Shown: positions 17,131 through 24,539, counted from the stretch's first letter. The stretch: 64,000 bases of DNA from Bacillus benzoevorans (GCF_014207535.1 NZ_JACHGK010000011.1:62001-126000), one strand, 5' to 3'. The notes: a model not told the origin generated them from the sequence alone. Numbers and translations: made by a program.

Positions 17131-17715
17131 CTAATTTATTTCCTTCAACGTATAGACTCGGCTTTTTAATCCGCCGCATAAAGCATTTAAGCGCGCCCGT
17201 CTGCTTTCTAATTCCGTTACCCATATCAAGACAAAATCTTGTTTGGATATCTCCTTTAATCTGCGATATTTATCAATTTTGGCTTTATTTTTAACGATCG
17301 GCTGTGATACGTCCACTTCGACAAATACAGGTATTTTCCCGTGATAAAACATAGCATCACTAACGATAGAGACATCGTCTGCCATGATTTTCATTTCATT
17401 TTTCCATGACGATGGACATTTTAAATAGATCCATAACTGATTTCTTAAAAGAAAATGCTGTATTTGCGGTGTTTTCTTTCTGACAATTTCACATTTTATC
17501 CTTTCCCGACCAGATTTCGAGAGATAATAAACCTTTTCCATGCCATGACGGAAAGAGTGTAAGTATTCGCTCATATCGTTTAAAATGCGGTTGGCATTCC
17601 GGTCCCCGCCCAAACGGTGTATGGTCTGGATCTGCTTCCTAGTCAAATAGCTCTGTTTCTTCAAGGACAAGAGTATGTTTTCGATTCTTTGTTGTTTGGC
17701 TGCTACTTTTTTCAT
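17131..17715 (-). CDS. Replication-relaxation family protein
   Basis: A 194-residue protein of the Replic_Relax type. The N-terminal winged-helix portion (LTRKQIQTIHRLG, NRILNDMSEYL) is followed by an alpha/beta part with PVFVEVDVSQPIVKNKAKIDKY, a stretch recalling restriction-nuclease-like folds (the E-V-D pattern with following Lys). Family members are encoded on Gram-positive plasmids and phages and were named for influence on plasmid replication and supercoiling. Its first 77 bases overlap the 3' end of the FtsK-like gene in another frame, showing tight coupling. Confidence 0.75.
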   Translation of the reverse strand: MKKVAAKQQRIENILLSLKKQSYLTRKQIQTIHRLGGDRNANRILNDMSEYLHSFRHGMEKVYYLSKSGRERIKCEIVRKKTPQIQHFLLRNQLWIYLKCPSSWKNEMKIMADDVSIVSDAMFYHGKIPVFVEVDVSQPIVKNKAKIDKYRRLKEISKQDFVLIWVTELESRRARLNALCGGLKSRVYTLKEIN

Positions 17716-18910
17716 CTTTATCCTCCCTTACAAAACGCATCGTCCATTCATTTATTTTTTTATTACTCATATAGGGTGTTTGAACAATGGTGTTGGATAC
17801 CGTTTGATAGATGGCTCGCCCTGGTATCTCCGGCAACTCTTCCGCCCCTCCCTCATCCAGAACCGCACGGCTAGCAATATTAGTTTTCAGCTTAAAACAT
17901 ACCCTTGCTAAAGCGTTCTGACGCACCTGTGAACGCAGTGTTTCATTTGTCGGGTATTGAGTCGCATAAAGCATTCTCAGACCACATGCTCGACCGCGCC
18001 GGGCAATATCCTCCACAATATTTTGGCATTCATCCGTTAAGTCAGCCGCCTCATCGATGACGATAAAATGCCGGTCCTTCATATTGGCTTCTTTCACATC
18101 TTCAAAGCCATTTTCTTCTAAATATTCATGGCGATGATTCATGATGTTCTGTACTTCTTCCAAGATAGTTATCGCATCTTTTCGGTCTTTACCAAAATTA
18201 GAAACTTGCTTTAGTTTCTTGAAACGGGAGAAGGATAAACCGCCCTTCAGGTCAATTAAATGGAAGTGAATGTTTTCCGGTTGTTGCAAAATGAGGGTGG
18301 TAATCACCATTTTTAAAAATTGCGACTTGCCAAACCCAGCGGCACCCGCAACGATCATAAAGTAATTGGAATCGAAGTCATGAAAAATTAATTTATCCCT
18401 TGATCGCCCAACAGGAACCTTCCAATCCTTAGTAATAAAAGATTCATTCCAAGGGAAATCTTTTATTAATGGACTGTTATAAACCTTGATTTTCATCATC
18501 CCGTCAAATTCGATTTCGATTTCCTTTTTGATTCGCTTACCGTTAAATAAATTCTGTATCTGTTGAACTATTGTTTTATCAAACTTTATAGCTCTTAAAT
18601 CAGAAAGGTTAATATCAATTATTTTGGAACGGACATTTAACCCATCTTCCAGTACATGTCTTTTGTCAATAACTTCTTTTGAAGATAAACCAAGAGGCAG
18701 CTGGTAAATGTATTCTGTGCCTCCCTCGAATTTTCGTTTCCTTTGCAGATGTATTGTTTCCGTTTTACCGTTTTCCCGGACAATTAGCCCTGAATTAGTA
18801 AAAATGCGCTGTATTTTATCGGCATCGTTGGCTGCAGGACCATTTGTTTTCAGATAAGCATATCCGCCTAATGCACCCATGATTATTGTGGATCCAATTT
18901 CAAATATCAT
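17639..18910 (-). CDS. FtsK/SpoIIIE-type DNA translocase
   Basis: A 423-residue FtsK-like P-loop ATPase. An N-terminal hydrophobic helix (IFEIGSTIIMGALGG) anchors it; Walker A is AGAAGFGKS at residues 188-196, and Walker B is FIVIDEAADL with RGRACGLRMLYATQYP downstream. It lacks the long linker and gamma domain of chromosomal FtsK, so it resembles the short plasmid and phage translocases found with replication-relaxation proteins. The start MIFEIGS at 18910 follows AAAGGAG at a slightly long distance; GTG at 18922 is an alternative. Upstream lie three related palindromes (18959-19058) that probably control it. Confidence 0.85.
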   Translation of the reverse strand: MIFEIGSTIIMGALGGYAYLKTNGPAANDADKIQRIFTNSGLIVRENGKTETIHLQRKRKFEGGTEYIYQLPLGLSSKEVIDKRHVLEDGLNVRSKIIDINLSDLRAIKFDKTIVQQIQNLFNGKRIKKEIEIEFDGMMKIKVYNSPLIKDFPWNESFITKDWKVPVGRSRDKLIFHDFDSNYFMIVAGAAGFGKSQFLKMVITTLILQQPENIHFHLIDLKGGLSFSRFKKLKQVSNFGKDRKDAITILEEVQNIMNHRHEYLEENGFEDVKEANMKDRHFIVIDEAADLTDECQNIVEDIARRGRACGLRMLYATQYPTNETLRSQVRQNALARVCFKLKTNIASRAVLDEGGAEELPEIPGRAIYQTVSNTIVQTPYMSNKKINEWTMRFVREDKDEKSSSQTTKNRKHTLVLEETELFD

Positions 18911-18958
18911 TAAATACGCCACTCTCCTTTGGTATTTACGTAGTAAATAGTTGCTACA

Positions 18959-19058
18959 GTAAAGAATGTTCTTTACACACAAAAACTATTGAAATCTCGC
19001 GGTTCGGAATATTCCTTTTTCGTTGCTGTGAAGGTATTTGATAAAGAATATTCTTTAT
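18959..19058. promoter_or_regulatory. Three related palindromic operator candidates
   Basis: GTAAAGAATGTTCTTTAC (18959-18976), GGAATATTCC (19006-19015) and ATAAAGAATATTCTTTAT (19041-19058) share a GAATRTTC core. Their centres are about 43 and 39 bases apart, close to four helical turns each. They fill the divergent region between the FtsK-like gene and the XRE gene and are likely repressor sites. Confidence 0.6.
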
Positions 19059-19061
19059 TGC

Positions 19062-19089
19062 TTGGTCAATATATCTTGTCCCCTATAAA
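19062..19089 (+). promoter_or_regulatory. Probable promoter of the XRE regulator
   Basis: TTGGTC (19062-19067) and TATAAA (19084-19089) with a 16-base spacer, directly beside the third palindrome. An inverted repeat CTTAAC / GTTAAG (19103-19120) follows in the leader and may be an extra operator. Confidence 0.45.
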
Positions 19090-19144
19090 AAAATAAGCAG
19101 GACTTAACGAAGTAGTTAAGAATATATTATTTGAGGTGGATTAG

Positions 19145-19339
19145 ATGTATAAATGCAGATTAAAAGTAATATTTGCGGAAAAAGATATTAGACAAGGAGA
19201 ATTTGCAGAAAAGCTCGGTATAAGTGCGGCTGCATTAAGTGCGATTAAAAACGGTAAGTCGTTGCCATCGTTCCCGGTACTATATAGAATCTGCGAAGAA
19301 TTGGACATGGATATGAGGGAAATATGGGCGAAGGAATAA
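19145..19339 (+). CDS. XRE/Cro-type helix-turn-helix regulator
   Basis: A 64-residue single-domain DNA-binding protein. The helix-turn-helix reads IRQGEFAEKLGISAAALSAIKNG, a standard Cro/C1 pattern, and the protein ends with EELDMDMREIWAKE typical of the compact YvaO/Xre class. It has no effector domain. It is divergent from the FtsK-like operon with three palindromes between them, so autoregulation and control of that operon are likely. Confidence 0.85.
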   Translation: MYKCRLKVIFAEKDIRQGEFAEKLGISAAALSAIKNGKSLPSFPVLYRICEELDMDMREIWAKE

Positions 19340-19358
19340 AATTAATAAACCACCCCGA

Positions 19359-19583
19359 TCATGAGGCGGTTTTTAATATGCGTAATGTTCTTGGTTGGGA
19401 TGGTTCCCAGGTGATATAGCCTTTTTCTTTCAGTTTTTCCATGTGAGTATAGACAGTCGAAACCGAAGCTAAATGAACAGCATCTCGAATTTCTCTAACA
19501 GTAGGCGCAAACCCTTTTGCATTCATAAGATTTTCGATAATCTCTAATACTTCTCTTTGTTTTTTAGTTAATATATTATGCAT
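19359..19583 (-). CDS. LexA-like DNA-binding domain protein lacking the self-cleavage domain
   Basis: A 74-residue protein that aligns with the N-terminal winged helix of LexA/DinR: LTKKQREVLEIIENLM, GFAPTVREIRDAVHLASVST, VYTHMEKLKEKGYI and PRTLRI. LexA continues for over 120 residues with an Ala-Gly cleavage site and a Ser-Lys dyad; none of that is here, and the frame stops right after the wing. It overlaps the WYL-like gene by eight bases. It could occupy SOS-type boxes without being removed by RecA-triggered cleavage; two such boxes lie at 19829-19872. Confidence 0.85.
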   Translation of the reverse strand: MHNILTKKQREVLEIIENLMNAKGFAPTVREIRDAVHLASVSTVYTHMEKLKEKGYITWEPSQPRTLRILKTAS

Positions 19584-19797
19584 ATTGTTCCCTCTTTTCT
19601 TTGATTGTAGCTACAGCCAAAATCGATTCTATTTTAAAAATGCGAGCTTGCTTCTTTTTATAACAATAAGCTTTCAAGTATGTTTCGTTTATCGCTTTAA
19701 CTAAAATTCTACGTTTGGAAAACTCATTCCCTTTACTTTGATAAATGATTTCAACAGGAAAAGATTCATCCAGTGATCGCTTTAATAAATTTTGCAT
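19576..19797 (-). CDS. Small WYL-like regulatory protein
   Basis: A 73-residue protein resembling an isolated WYL-type fold: PVEIIYQSKGNEFSKRRILVKA, TYLKAYCYKKKQARIFKIESIL. WYL domains bind nucleic acid or nucleotides and regulate transcription in defence and stress systems. It starts with MQNLLKRSLDES and overlaps the LexA-like gene by eight bases, so the two are translated together. The ribosome binding site GGAGGAGAGAGGC is strong. The assignment rests on the Y-C-Y-x-R-x-F-x-I-x-x-I pattern and is moderate. Confidence 0.6.
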   Translation of the reverse strand: MQNLLKRSLDESFPVEIIYQSKGNEFSKRRILVKAINETYLKAYCYKKKQARIFKIESILAVATIKEKREQYA

Positions 19798-19828
19798 GCC
19801 TCTCTCCTCCTTTTGAATATATTATAAG

Positions 19829-19872
19829 CGAACATAAGTTTGTTTTCAACCTTGTTTTAGAACGTTTGTTTG
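19829..19872. promoter_or_regulatory. Two SOS-box-like operators
   Basis: CGAACATAAGTTTG (19829-19842) matches the Bacillus LexA box CGAACRNRYGTTYG at 13 of 14 positions. AGAACGTTTGTTTG (19859-19872) matches at 12 and lies between the -35 and -10 of the plus-strand promoter. The pair sits between the LexA-like/WYL-like operon and the divergent gene at 19899. Confidence 0.6.
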
Positions 19873-19880
19873 TATATAAT
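19852..19880 (+). promoter_or_regulatory. Sigma-A promoter for the gene at 19899
   Basis: TTGTTT (19852-19857) and TATAAT (19875-19880) with a 17-base spacer. The second SOS-like box overlaps the spacer, so a bound repressor would block RNA polymerase. Confidence 0.65.
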
Positions 19881-19898
19881 ATGAATGGGGTGAAGTTG

Positions 19899-20159
19899 AT
19901 GAACATATATATCGAAGTGAATTATATAGGATGGGAATGCGATATTTTACGAAAGGGAAACTTTCCCGTGAACAGTTGGCAGTTTAAAGAGGATCCGGAT
20001 TGGACTGTGGCTGAAGTAACGTTGAAGTGGATTAATGAAATCAGAAGAGAAAATAACATCAGTAAAATTACAAAGGTCACTTATAACCGGGATAATGATA
20101 TTACGGATCTTGTTAAGGAACTAGATAGCCGAATATATGATATTACTTTACCTTTTTAG
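19899..20159 (+). CDS. Hypothetical phage protein, possibly SOS-regulated
   Basis: An 86-residue acidic protein beginning MNIYIEVNYIGWECDILRKG. The start at 19899 is preferred because GGGGTG lies six bases upstream and the promoter at 19852-19880 would otherwise lie inside the gene. No domain is recognised; the alternation of beta-like and helical segments (TVAEVTLKWINEIRREN) suggests a small folded cytoplasmic protein. Its promoter is overlapped by an SOS-like box, so damage-linked expression is an inference from position. Confidence 0.55.
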   Translation: MNIYIEVNYIGWECDILRKGNFPVNSWQFKEDPDWTVAEVTLKWINEIRRENNISKITKVTYNRDNDITDLVKELDSRIYDITLPF

Positions 20160-20186
20160 CCCCAAACTCATTGAGTTTGAGGCTAA
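20155..20186. terminator. Bidirectional terminator between convergent genes
   Basis: TTAGCC-CCAAACTCA pairs with TGAGTTTG-AGGCTAA around a short loop with one mismatch; it overlaps the stop codon of the plus-strand gene and lies about 15 bases after the SLH gene on the minus strand. Confidence 0.65.
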
Positions 20187-20201
20187 AATTACTTAATGCC
20201 A

Positions 20202-21041
20202 TTATCGCTCGCAGGCCCATCCATCATTATCTCGATCGTGTTTGGATGCATATGCAGGGTGACTGCTTTGCACGCCAGATGGATAATATTCTCGCATCGC
20301 TGTGCAGTTTTGGAATGATGTTGGCGCTCCTGGTATAACATATGTACCGGAGTTAACATCAGGTGTCGGTTCTGGATTTGGTATTGGTACTGGCGATGGT
20401 TGCGGCGTCGGTGCCGGGACTGGTTTAGCTAACGGATCAACTCTAAAAGACGGTTCTAAAGTACGCGCCAAAAACGCGGAAAATTGTCCGCGATTCAGGT
20501 GTTGATCAGGACGATAAGTACCATCCGTATAACCACCTGCGATACCATTGGAGGCAACGTTTATGATAGCTTGATAGGATGCCATATTGGCCGAAACATC
20601 GGTAAAGTTATTTACGTTTCCGGCATTCAGGGTAAAGGCACGATTTAAAAATATAGCCATCTGACCACGGGTAACCGGCTGATTAGGACGGAATGTTCCA
20701 TCTGCGAACCCACTAATAATTCCTTTATCTACGGCTGAAGCAATATAACCTGATCCCGTTACATTTGCGACAACATCACTAAATTTTGTATCCCTTGGAT
20801 CACCGTTTAATCCTAACGCACGACCAATCATGATTGCGGCTTGTGCACGAGTTACTGTATCACCAGTTTTAAAAGTGTTATCTCCATAACCAGTTATGTA
20901 CCCTTTTGACGATAAATACACTACCTCATCATAAAAAATATAATCGCTTGAAACATCGTTAAATCCTGCTGCGTTCCCAGTGTTTGGAGAAAATGAGCCA
21001 AACACCAAAACTAATGCCAATAAACCTATTAGTTTTCTCAC
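20202..21041 (-). CDS. SLH-domain surface protein with C-terminal Excalibur calcium-binding domain
   Basis: A 279-residue exported protein. Residues 1-24 are a signal peptide (LIGLLALVLVFGSF, cleavage near NAA). Three S-layer homology repeats follow (GYITGYGDNTFKTGDTVTRA, GIISGFADGTFRPNQPVTRG, GIAGGYTDGTYRPDQHLNRG), then a Pro-rich linker at about 205-230 and an Excalibur motif (residues 242-279) with DRDNDGWACE. SLH repeats hold proteins on pyruvylated wall polymers. GTG start at 21041 after GGAGGAATCTATA. It lies in the cargo region between regulators and lysis genes, so it is a likely lysogenic conversion gene or wall-anchored lysis accessory. Confidence 0.85.
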   Translation of the reverse strand: MRKLIGLLALVLVFGSFSPNTGNAAGFNDVSSDYIFYDEVVYLSSKGYITGYGDNTFKTGDTVTRAQAAIMIGRALGLNGDPRDTKFSDVVANVTGSGYIASAVDKGIISGFADGTFRPNQPVTRGQMAIFLNRAFTLNAGNVNNFTDVSANMASYQAIINVASNGIAGGYTDGTYRPDQHLNRGQFSAFLARTLEPSFRVDPLAKPVPAPTPQPSPVPIPNPEPTPDVNSGTYVIPGAPTSFQNCTAMREYYPSGVQSSHPAYASKHDRDNDGWACER

Positions 21042-21165
21042 TATAGATTCCTCCCCATTTTTGTAAAAATCTATCTTTTTTCTTTATCAGTTTAGCAGAT
21101 TTTTTTAAATATTGTATATTTTTGTCGCAAGATGTAATATTTAAACAAAGGCGAGGTGATTCCGA

Positions 21166-21369
21166 ATGAAATTTGGAATGCGAAAACCAAGTTTTAAAAA
21201 ACGTATTTCCGCAAGGATGAGTATAAAAAGGCAAGTTGTCCATCGGGCAGGGATAAAAATGCCAAGAGGTTATGGGTGGTTAAGAGATCCCAAGAAATAT
21301 GCTTATAACAAGGTATACAACCGTACTACTTTTGATATTTTTAAGTTAATTAAAAAGTTGTTTAAGTAA
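21166..21369 (+). CDS. Small basic phage protein
   Basis: A 67-residue, very basic protein: MKFGMRKPSFKKRISARMSI at the N-terminus and DPKKYAYNKVYNRTTFDIFK near the C-terminus. I associate this pattern with short proteins found beside prophage regulators in many Firmicutes. GAGGTG lies eight bases before the ATG and a terminator follows, so it forms its own unit divergent from the SLH gene. Charge suggests nucleic-acid or membrane-surface binding; function unknown. Confidence 0.7.
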   Translation: MKFGMRKPSFKKRISARMSIKRQVVHRAGIKMPRGYGWLRDPKKYAYNKVYNRTTFDIFKLIKKLFK

Positions 21370-21395
21370 GCCCCCTCTCATACAGAGAAAGGGCT
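21369..21395 (+). terminator. Rho-independent terminator
   Basis: AGCCC + TCTC pairs with GAGA + GGGCT around ATACA, followed by ATATTTTTTATAT, directly after the small basic protein gene. Confidence 0.75.
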
Positions 21396-21484
21396 ATATT
21401 TTTTATATAATCAAATAGAGACTTTTATCATAGTTAGTTGCACATTGTTTATAGTATAATTTACCCAAAAAGGAGGTACTATGA

Positions 21485-21703
21485 TTGATAAAATCTGGGG
21501 ATAAGCAAAATTTCATTTACATACCTGGACTTAAATTTATACCAGCTGGAGAAACACCTGCAGATGCAATCGAAAGAATTAACCGTGCGGAAGTAGAAAA
21601 GGAAATTGCAGATAAAAAGATGCTGAAACAATTACAAAAGGAATTCCCGGGTAGAGAAATAATTCAATGCGGATCGAGCTGGATTATTAAAGCAGAGGAA
21701 TAA
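21485..21703 (+). CDS. Hypothetical small protein
   Basis: A 72-residue protein starting at TTG 21485, eight bases after AGGAGG; the ATG at 21481 is in another frame and stops after seven codons. The N-terminal part (FIYIPGLKFIPAGETPADAI) is followed by a Lys/Glu-rich helix and a C-terminal strand (REIIQCGSSWIIKAEE). It is followed by the terminator at 21775-21803. Not recognised. Confidence 0.55.
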   Translation: MIKSGDKQNFIYIPGLKFIPAGETPADAIERINRAEVEKEIADKKMLKQLQKEFPGREIIQCGSSWIIKAEE

Positions 21704-21774
21704 TAGCACATTTCTGCATTTGTATGGATGTTTTAACTTCAAGGACCTAGTAATTTTCATGGGTGTTTATAAGA

Positions 21775-21803
21775 ATGATAACTCCTCTTTGAGGGGTTAT
21801 CAT
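21775..21803 (+). terminator. Rho-independent terminator
   Basis: ATGATAACTCCTC / GAGGGGTTATCAT stem with a TTT loop and a single mismatch, about 70 bases after the gene at 21485. Confidence 0.7.
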
Positions 21804-21939
21804 TTCAAAAAGTTCCGATAAGTTTAAATAAAGTAGGAAATTTTTGTTTTTTGTCGAATATTATATTTAAGTAGAGAAATTTATTTATTTAATGTATAGT
21901 TTTTAACATAGCATAAAAATTTATTAGGAGGTAAATTGT

Positions 21940-22449
21940 ATGTGTGCATATAAAGCACTGGATGTTGCAGATTACATTGTACAATACTGCAACACAACCG
22001 GAAAAAAAATAACTCATTTACAATTGCAAAAAATCCTCTACTTCTCTGAAGCAAAATATTTAGTTAACAACTCAAATCTTTTTGATGATACAATTTCAAA
22101 ATGGAGAATGGGGCCAGTTGTTGAAAGAGTGTACCATGAATATAAAACTTTTGGATCAAGTAATATAAGCTACGTTCCAAAGAGGTTAACATTTAAATCA
22201 GATGGTACCATTGCATTAACCTCTTTTGACCCCGATTCTATTGAAGAAAAGGATAAAAAGGAAATTGAAAAAATTGTTGATGAATACATTATTAACAGTC
22301 CTTTTACTTTAGTTCAAGCTACTCATGATCACTATCCATGGAAGAAAGATGAAGCATTAATAAATGCTGGTACTCATGGGTTATCTTATGACAAATCAGA
22401 ACTAAAAGACTTCTTTAAGAATAATCCTTCTGCTTTTGAGGTGAAGTAA
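21940..22449 (+). CDS. Panacea-domain (DUF4065/SocA-like) protein, candidate antitoxin
   Basis: A 169-residue protein covering a full Panacea domain: LDVADYIVQYC, HLQLQKILYFSEAKYLV, ISKWRMGPVVERVYHEYKTF and the C-terminal TLVQATHDHYPWKKDEAL. Panacea (formerly DUF4065, GepA/SocA) is the antitoxin part of PanAT toxin-antitoxin and phage-defence pairs, where it neutralises many unrelated toxins by direct binding. Its TAA stop overlaps the ATG of the next gene (TAATG), the coupling expected of an antitoxin-toxin operon. Start supported by TTAGGAGGTAAATTGT. It sits in a cargo position of the prophage. Confidence 0.85.
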   Translation: MCAYKALDVADYIVQYCNTTGKKITHLQLQKILYFSEAKYLVNNSNLFDDTISKWRMGPVVERVYHEYKTFGSSNISYVPKRLTFKSDGTIALTSFDPDSIEEKDKKEIEKIVDEYIINSPFTLVQATHDHYPWKKDEALINAGTHGLSYDKSELKDFFKNNPSAFEVK

Positions 22450-23375
22450 TGGAAGAGGTAAATTTTGAAGAACAACTACTCAAGTTATCGAATAATTTCC
22501 ATGTTGATAATTCAATTAACAAGGAAATTTACGATCAACTTGAGTATTTTTATTCTATAAACTCTCGTCATGAGTATTTTAGAATTAGTCAGCTGGTTTT
22601 TAACCAAGGTGATGAAACTAATGAGGTTATGGAACTAAATCTCTTGTATATCATTGAACTAGCTGAAACCAATCAGTCACTATTTATAAAAAATTACAAA
22701 AAATTATATGATCATCTTAGATTAGGAATTACCCAAAAAAAATATATCGAAGATCATTTAAATAGAATTACAAATGAACACGTTGCTGCAAAAAACGAGA
22801 TTCAATCTGCGATTTCAGAAGCAACTGCAGCAATAAGTAATATTGGATTACAAGCTGATAATCAATCAGAAAAATTAAATGAAATTGAAAAGCACTCCAG
22901 GAAGATTACTTCTGATTTCGTATCAATTTTAGGTATTTTTAGTTCTGTGATTTTTGCTGCATTTGGTGGTTTGGAAATATTAAAGAATATACTTGGCAAT
23001 ATTGAAAAAGTACAAACTGGAAAGCTGTTGGTTTTTTCAAGTATTACCATTGGGGCTATTATATTTTTAGTTTTTTTATTATTAAACGGACTTTCCAAAT
23101 TAACGGGACTAAAACTTAGAAGTTGCAATTGTGATTCGAATGAAAGTTGCAGCTGTAATTTAGTGCAAAAACATCCTTCTATAGTAATTATTTATATGAT
23201 AATTCTTTTTATTTTTATGATAGGCGTAACCGAATATTTTCTTGATTATCGTACATTAATAAACGACCTTATTAATACTTGGAAGTCCTGGATTAAATTA
23301 CTTATAGTATTTCTCTTATCATTATTATTTATTATTTCTTCAACTATTTGGTTTCGAAAGAAGAGTGATGCATGA
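22449..23375 (+). CDS. Four-helix membrane protein with coiled coil and Cys cluster, candidate Panacea-linked toxin or exclusion protein
   Basis: A 308-residue protein translationally coupled to the Panacea gene. Residues 1-105 are soluble and helical; about 105-152 look like a coiled coil; membrane segments lie at about 157-175, 192-214, 243-263 and 281-301. Between the second and third is a cysteine cluster, C226-x-C228 and C234-x-C236, fit for binding a metal. The ends are charged (WFRKKSDA). I do not recognise the family. PanAT toxins include membrane-active proteins, so a membrane-depolarising toxin or a superinfection exclusion protein is the inference from context, not from motif. Confidence 0.7.
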   Translation: MEEVNFEEQLLKLSNNFHVDNSINKEIYDQLEYFYSINSRHEYFRISQLVFNQGDETNEVMELNLLYIIELAETNQSLFIKNYKKLYDHLRLGITQKKYIEDHLNRITNEHVAAKNEIQSAISEATAAISNIGLQADNQSEKLNEIEKHSRKITSDFVSILGIFSSVIFAAFGGLEILKNILGNIEKVQTGKLLVFSSITIGAIIFLVFLLLNGLSKLTGLKLRSCNCDSNESCSCNLVQKHPSIVIIYMIILFIFMIGVTEYFLDYRTLINDLINTWKSWIKLLIVFLLSLLFIISSTIWFRKKSDA

Positions 23376-23381
23376 TATACA

Positions 23382-23413
23382 ATAGCCCCAAACTCAAACG
23401 AGTAAGGGGCTAT
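23382..23413. terminator. Terminator after the Panacea operon, shared with the amidase gene
   Basis: ATAGCCCC / GGGGCTAT outer stem with an inner ACTC / GAGT pairing, followed by TTTTGTG; seven bases after the plus-strand stop and about 50 bases after the amidase stop on the minus strand. Confidence 0.75.
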
Positions 23414-23465
23414 TTTGTGCTTGTGATGGTGATTCTGAGCGAATTAACTTTTGTTTTGCGGATAA

Positions 23466-24302
23466 CTACTCATTCGATTGATTCAATAATGCTTGTAAAT
23501 TTTTATATCTACGATGATCCAAAACAGTTGCTAAATAAATTGCTTGTCCGATTGTTAAGCTGCGATTATGAGCAAAAATTTCCCAATCAGTAGAAGATAA
23601 AATACCTTCCACTCTTGCTTCTGTATAAATTTTTGCTAATTCATCTAACTTATTTTCGCCGATTAAATCTACCATCGCGACCGCCATCACATCTTCCCCC
23701 TTTTGCGGCTCACGTTCCGGCTCTGCTTGAGCTGCATTCACTTGTTTTGGCTCAATCATTATATTGATGTATGAAGCCAATTCCTTTGCGATTGCCTGAC
23801 AGATTTTTTCGAAGTCCCTTCTGTAAATAGCCGCATCTACAGTTGAGTTTACAAAGCAAATTTCGATTAATACAGCTGGCTCATAAGTCTGAGCCATAAC
23901 AGCTAAACCTTTGTTCTGTTTTGCTCCTCGATTGAGTAAGCCCCCGCCAGTAGCATCACTGATTGCCTTAGAAATCTTTTCAGCTAAGTCCCTTTGGTCA
24001 TAGTAAAGGACCTCAGTGCCAATAGCTTTGTTTTGGGTGCCTCCGGAAGCATTAAAGTGAATGGAAACGATGAGACCATCACGGTCGGCATTGTGATGCT
24101 TTACGAGAGTACCTAAATTCTGATTTTGATTGCTTGAAGTGTTATCTTCAAAGTAAGTTGACGGAACACCGGATGATTGTAAAATCTCGTAAACTCGTTT
24201 CGTGACTTTTCGTGCTTCTGTGACTTCGTTTAAAATGCCGTTTGCCCCAGAACCGATATTGTACCAGTGACCAGGGTGTAGTTCGATTTCACGCGCCGCC
24301 AT
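23466..24302 (-). CDS. N-acetylmuramoyl-L-alanine amidase (phage endolysin)
   Basis: A 278-residue endolysin. Residues about 4-180 are an Amidase_3 domain: zinc ligands in ELHPGHW and the VSIHFNASG segment, the partner Glu in EARKVTKR, and the catalytic Glu in AVLIEICFVNS. Residues about 210-278 form a separate C-terminal region likely to bind cell wall. No signal peptide, so release depends on the holin just upstream; the start overlaps the holin stop (TAATG). It cuts the amide bond between muramic acid and L-alanine at lysis. Confidence 0.93.
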   Translation of the reverse strand: MAAREIELHPGHWYNIGSGANGILNEVTEARKVTKRVYEILQSSGVPSTYFEDNTSSNQNQNLGTLVKHHNADRDGLIVSIHFNASGGTQNKAIGTEVLYYDQRDLAEKISKAISDATGGGLLNRGAKQNKGLAVMAQTYEPAVLIEICFVNSTVDAAIYRRDFEKICQAIAKELASYINIMIEPKQVNAAQAEPEREPQKGEDVMAVAMVDLIGENKLDELAKIYTEARVEGILSSTDWEIFAHNRSLTIGQAIYLATVLDHRRYKNLQALLNQSNE

Positions 24303-24538
24303 TACTTATCACCTCTTGGCTTGTCATATCCCATAGCCTGCTTACTATCTGACATTCCCTTTGTCGTAGGGTCTGCCACTAAGCCGCCAGCAATCATAAC
24401 ACCAAGTATCGCATCAATGAGCAGCTGATACTCTCCTGCATCAAAACCAAGATAGTGAGTAACAATTAAGCCGATTAAACCAAAAACAGCTACCCAGAAT
24501 GGATAGCTTTGCACACGTAATTTCCAGTTGATTTTCAT
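24302..24538 (-). CDS. Phage holin, phi LC3 family
   Basis: A 78-residue holin starting MKINWKLRVQSYPFW, with two predicted membrane segments (VAVFGLIGLIVTHYLG and LIDAILGVMIAGGLVADPTT) and a charged C-terminus ending KPRGDK. The GLVADPTTKG motif is typical of the phi LC3 holins. The start at 24538 is chosen from GGAGG nine bases upstream; the open frame to 24583 is overlap with the neighbour. It forms the membrane lesion that lets the amidase reach the wall. Confidence 0.92.
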   Translation of the reverse strand: MKINWKLRVQSYPFWVAVFGLIGLIVTHYLGFDAGEYQLLIDAILGVMIAGGLVADPTTKGMSDSKQAMGYDKPRGDK

Positions 24539-24539
24539 T

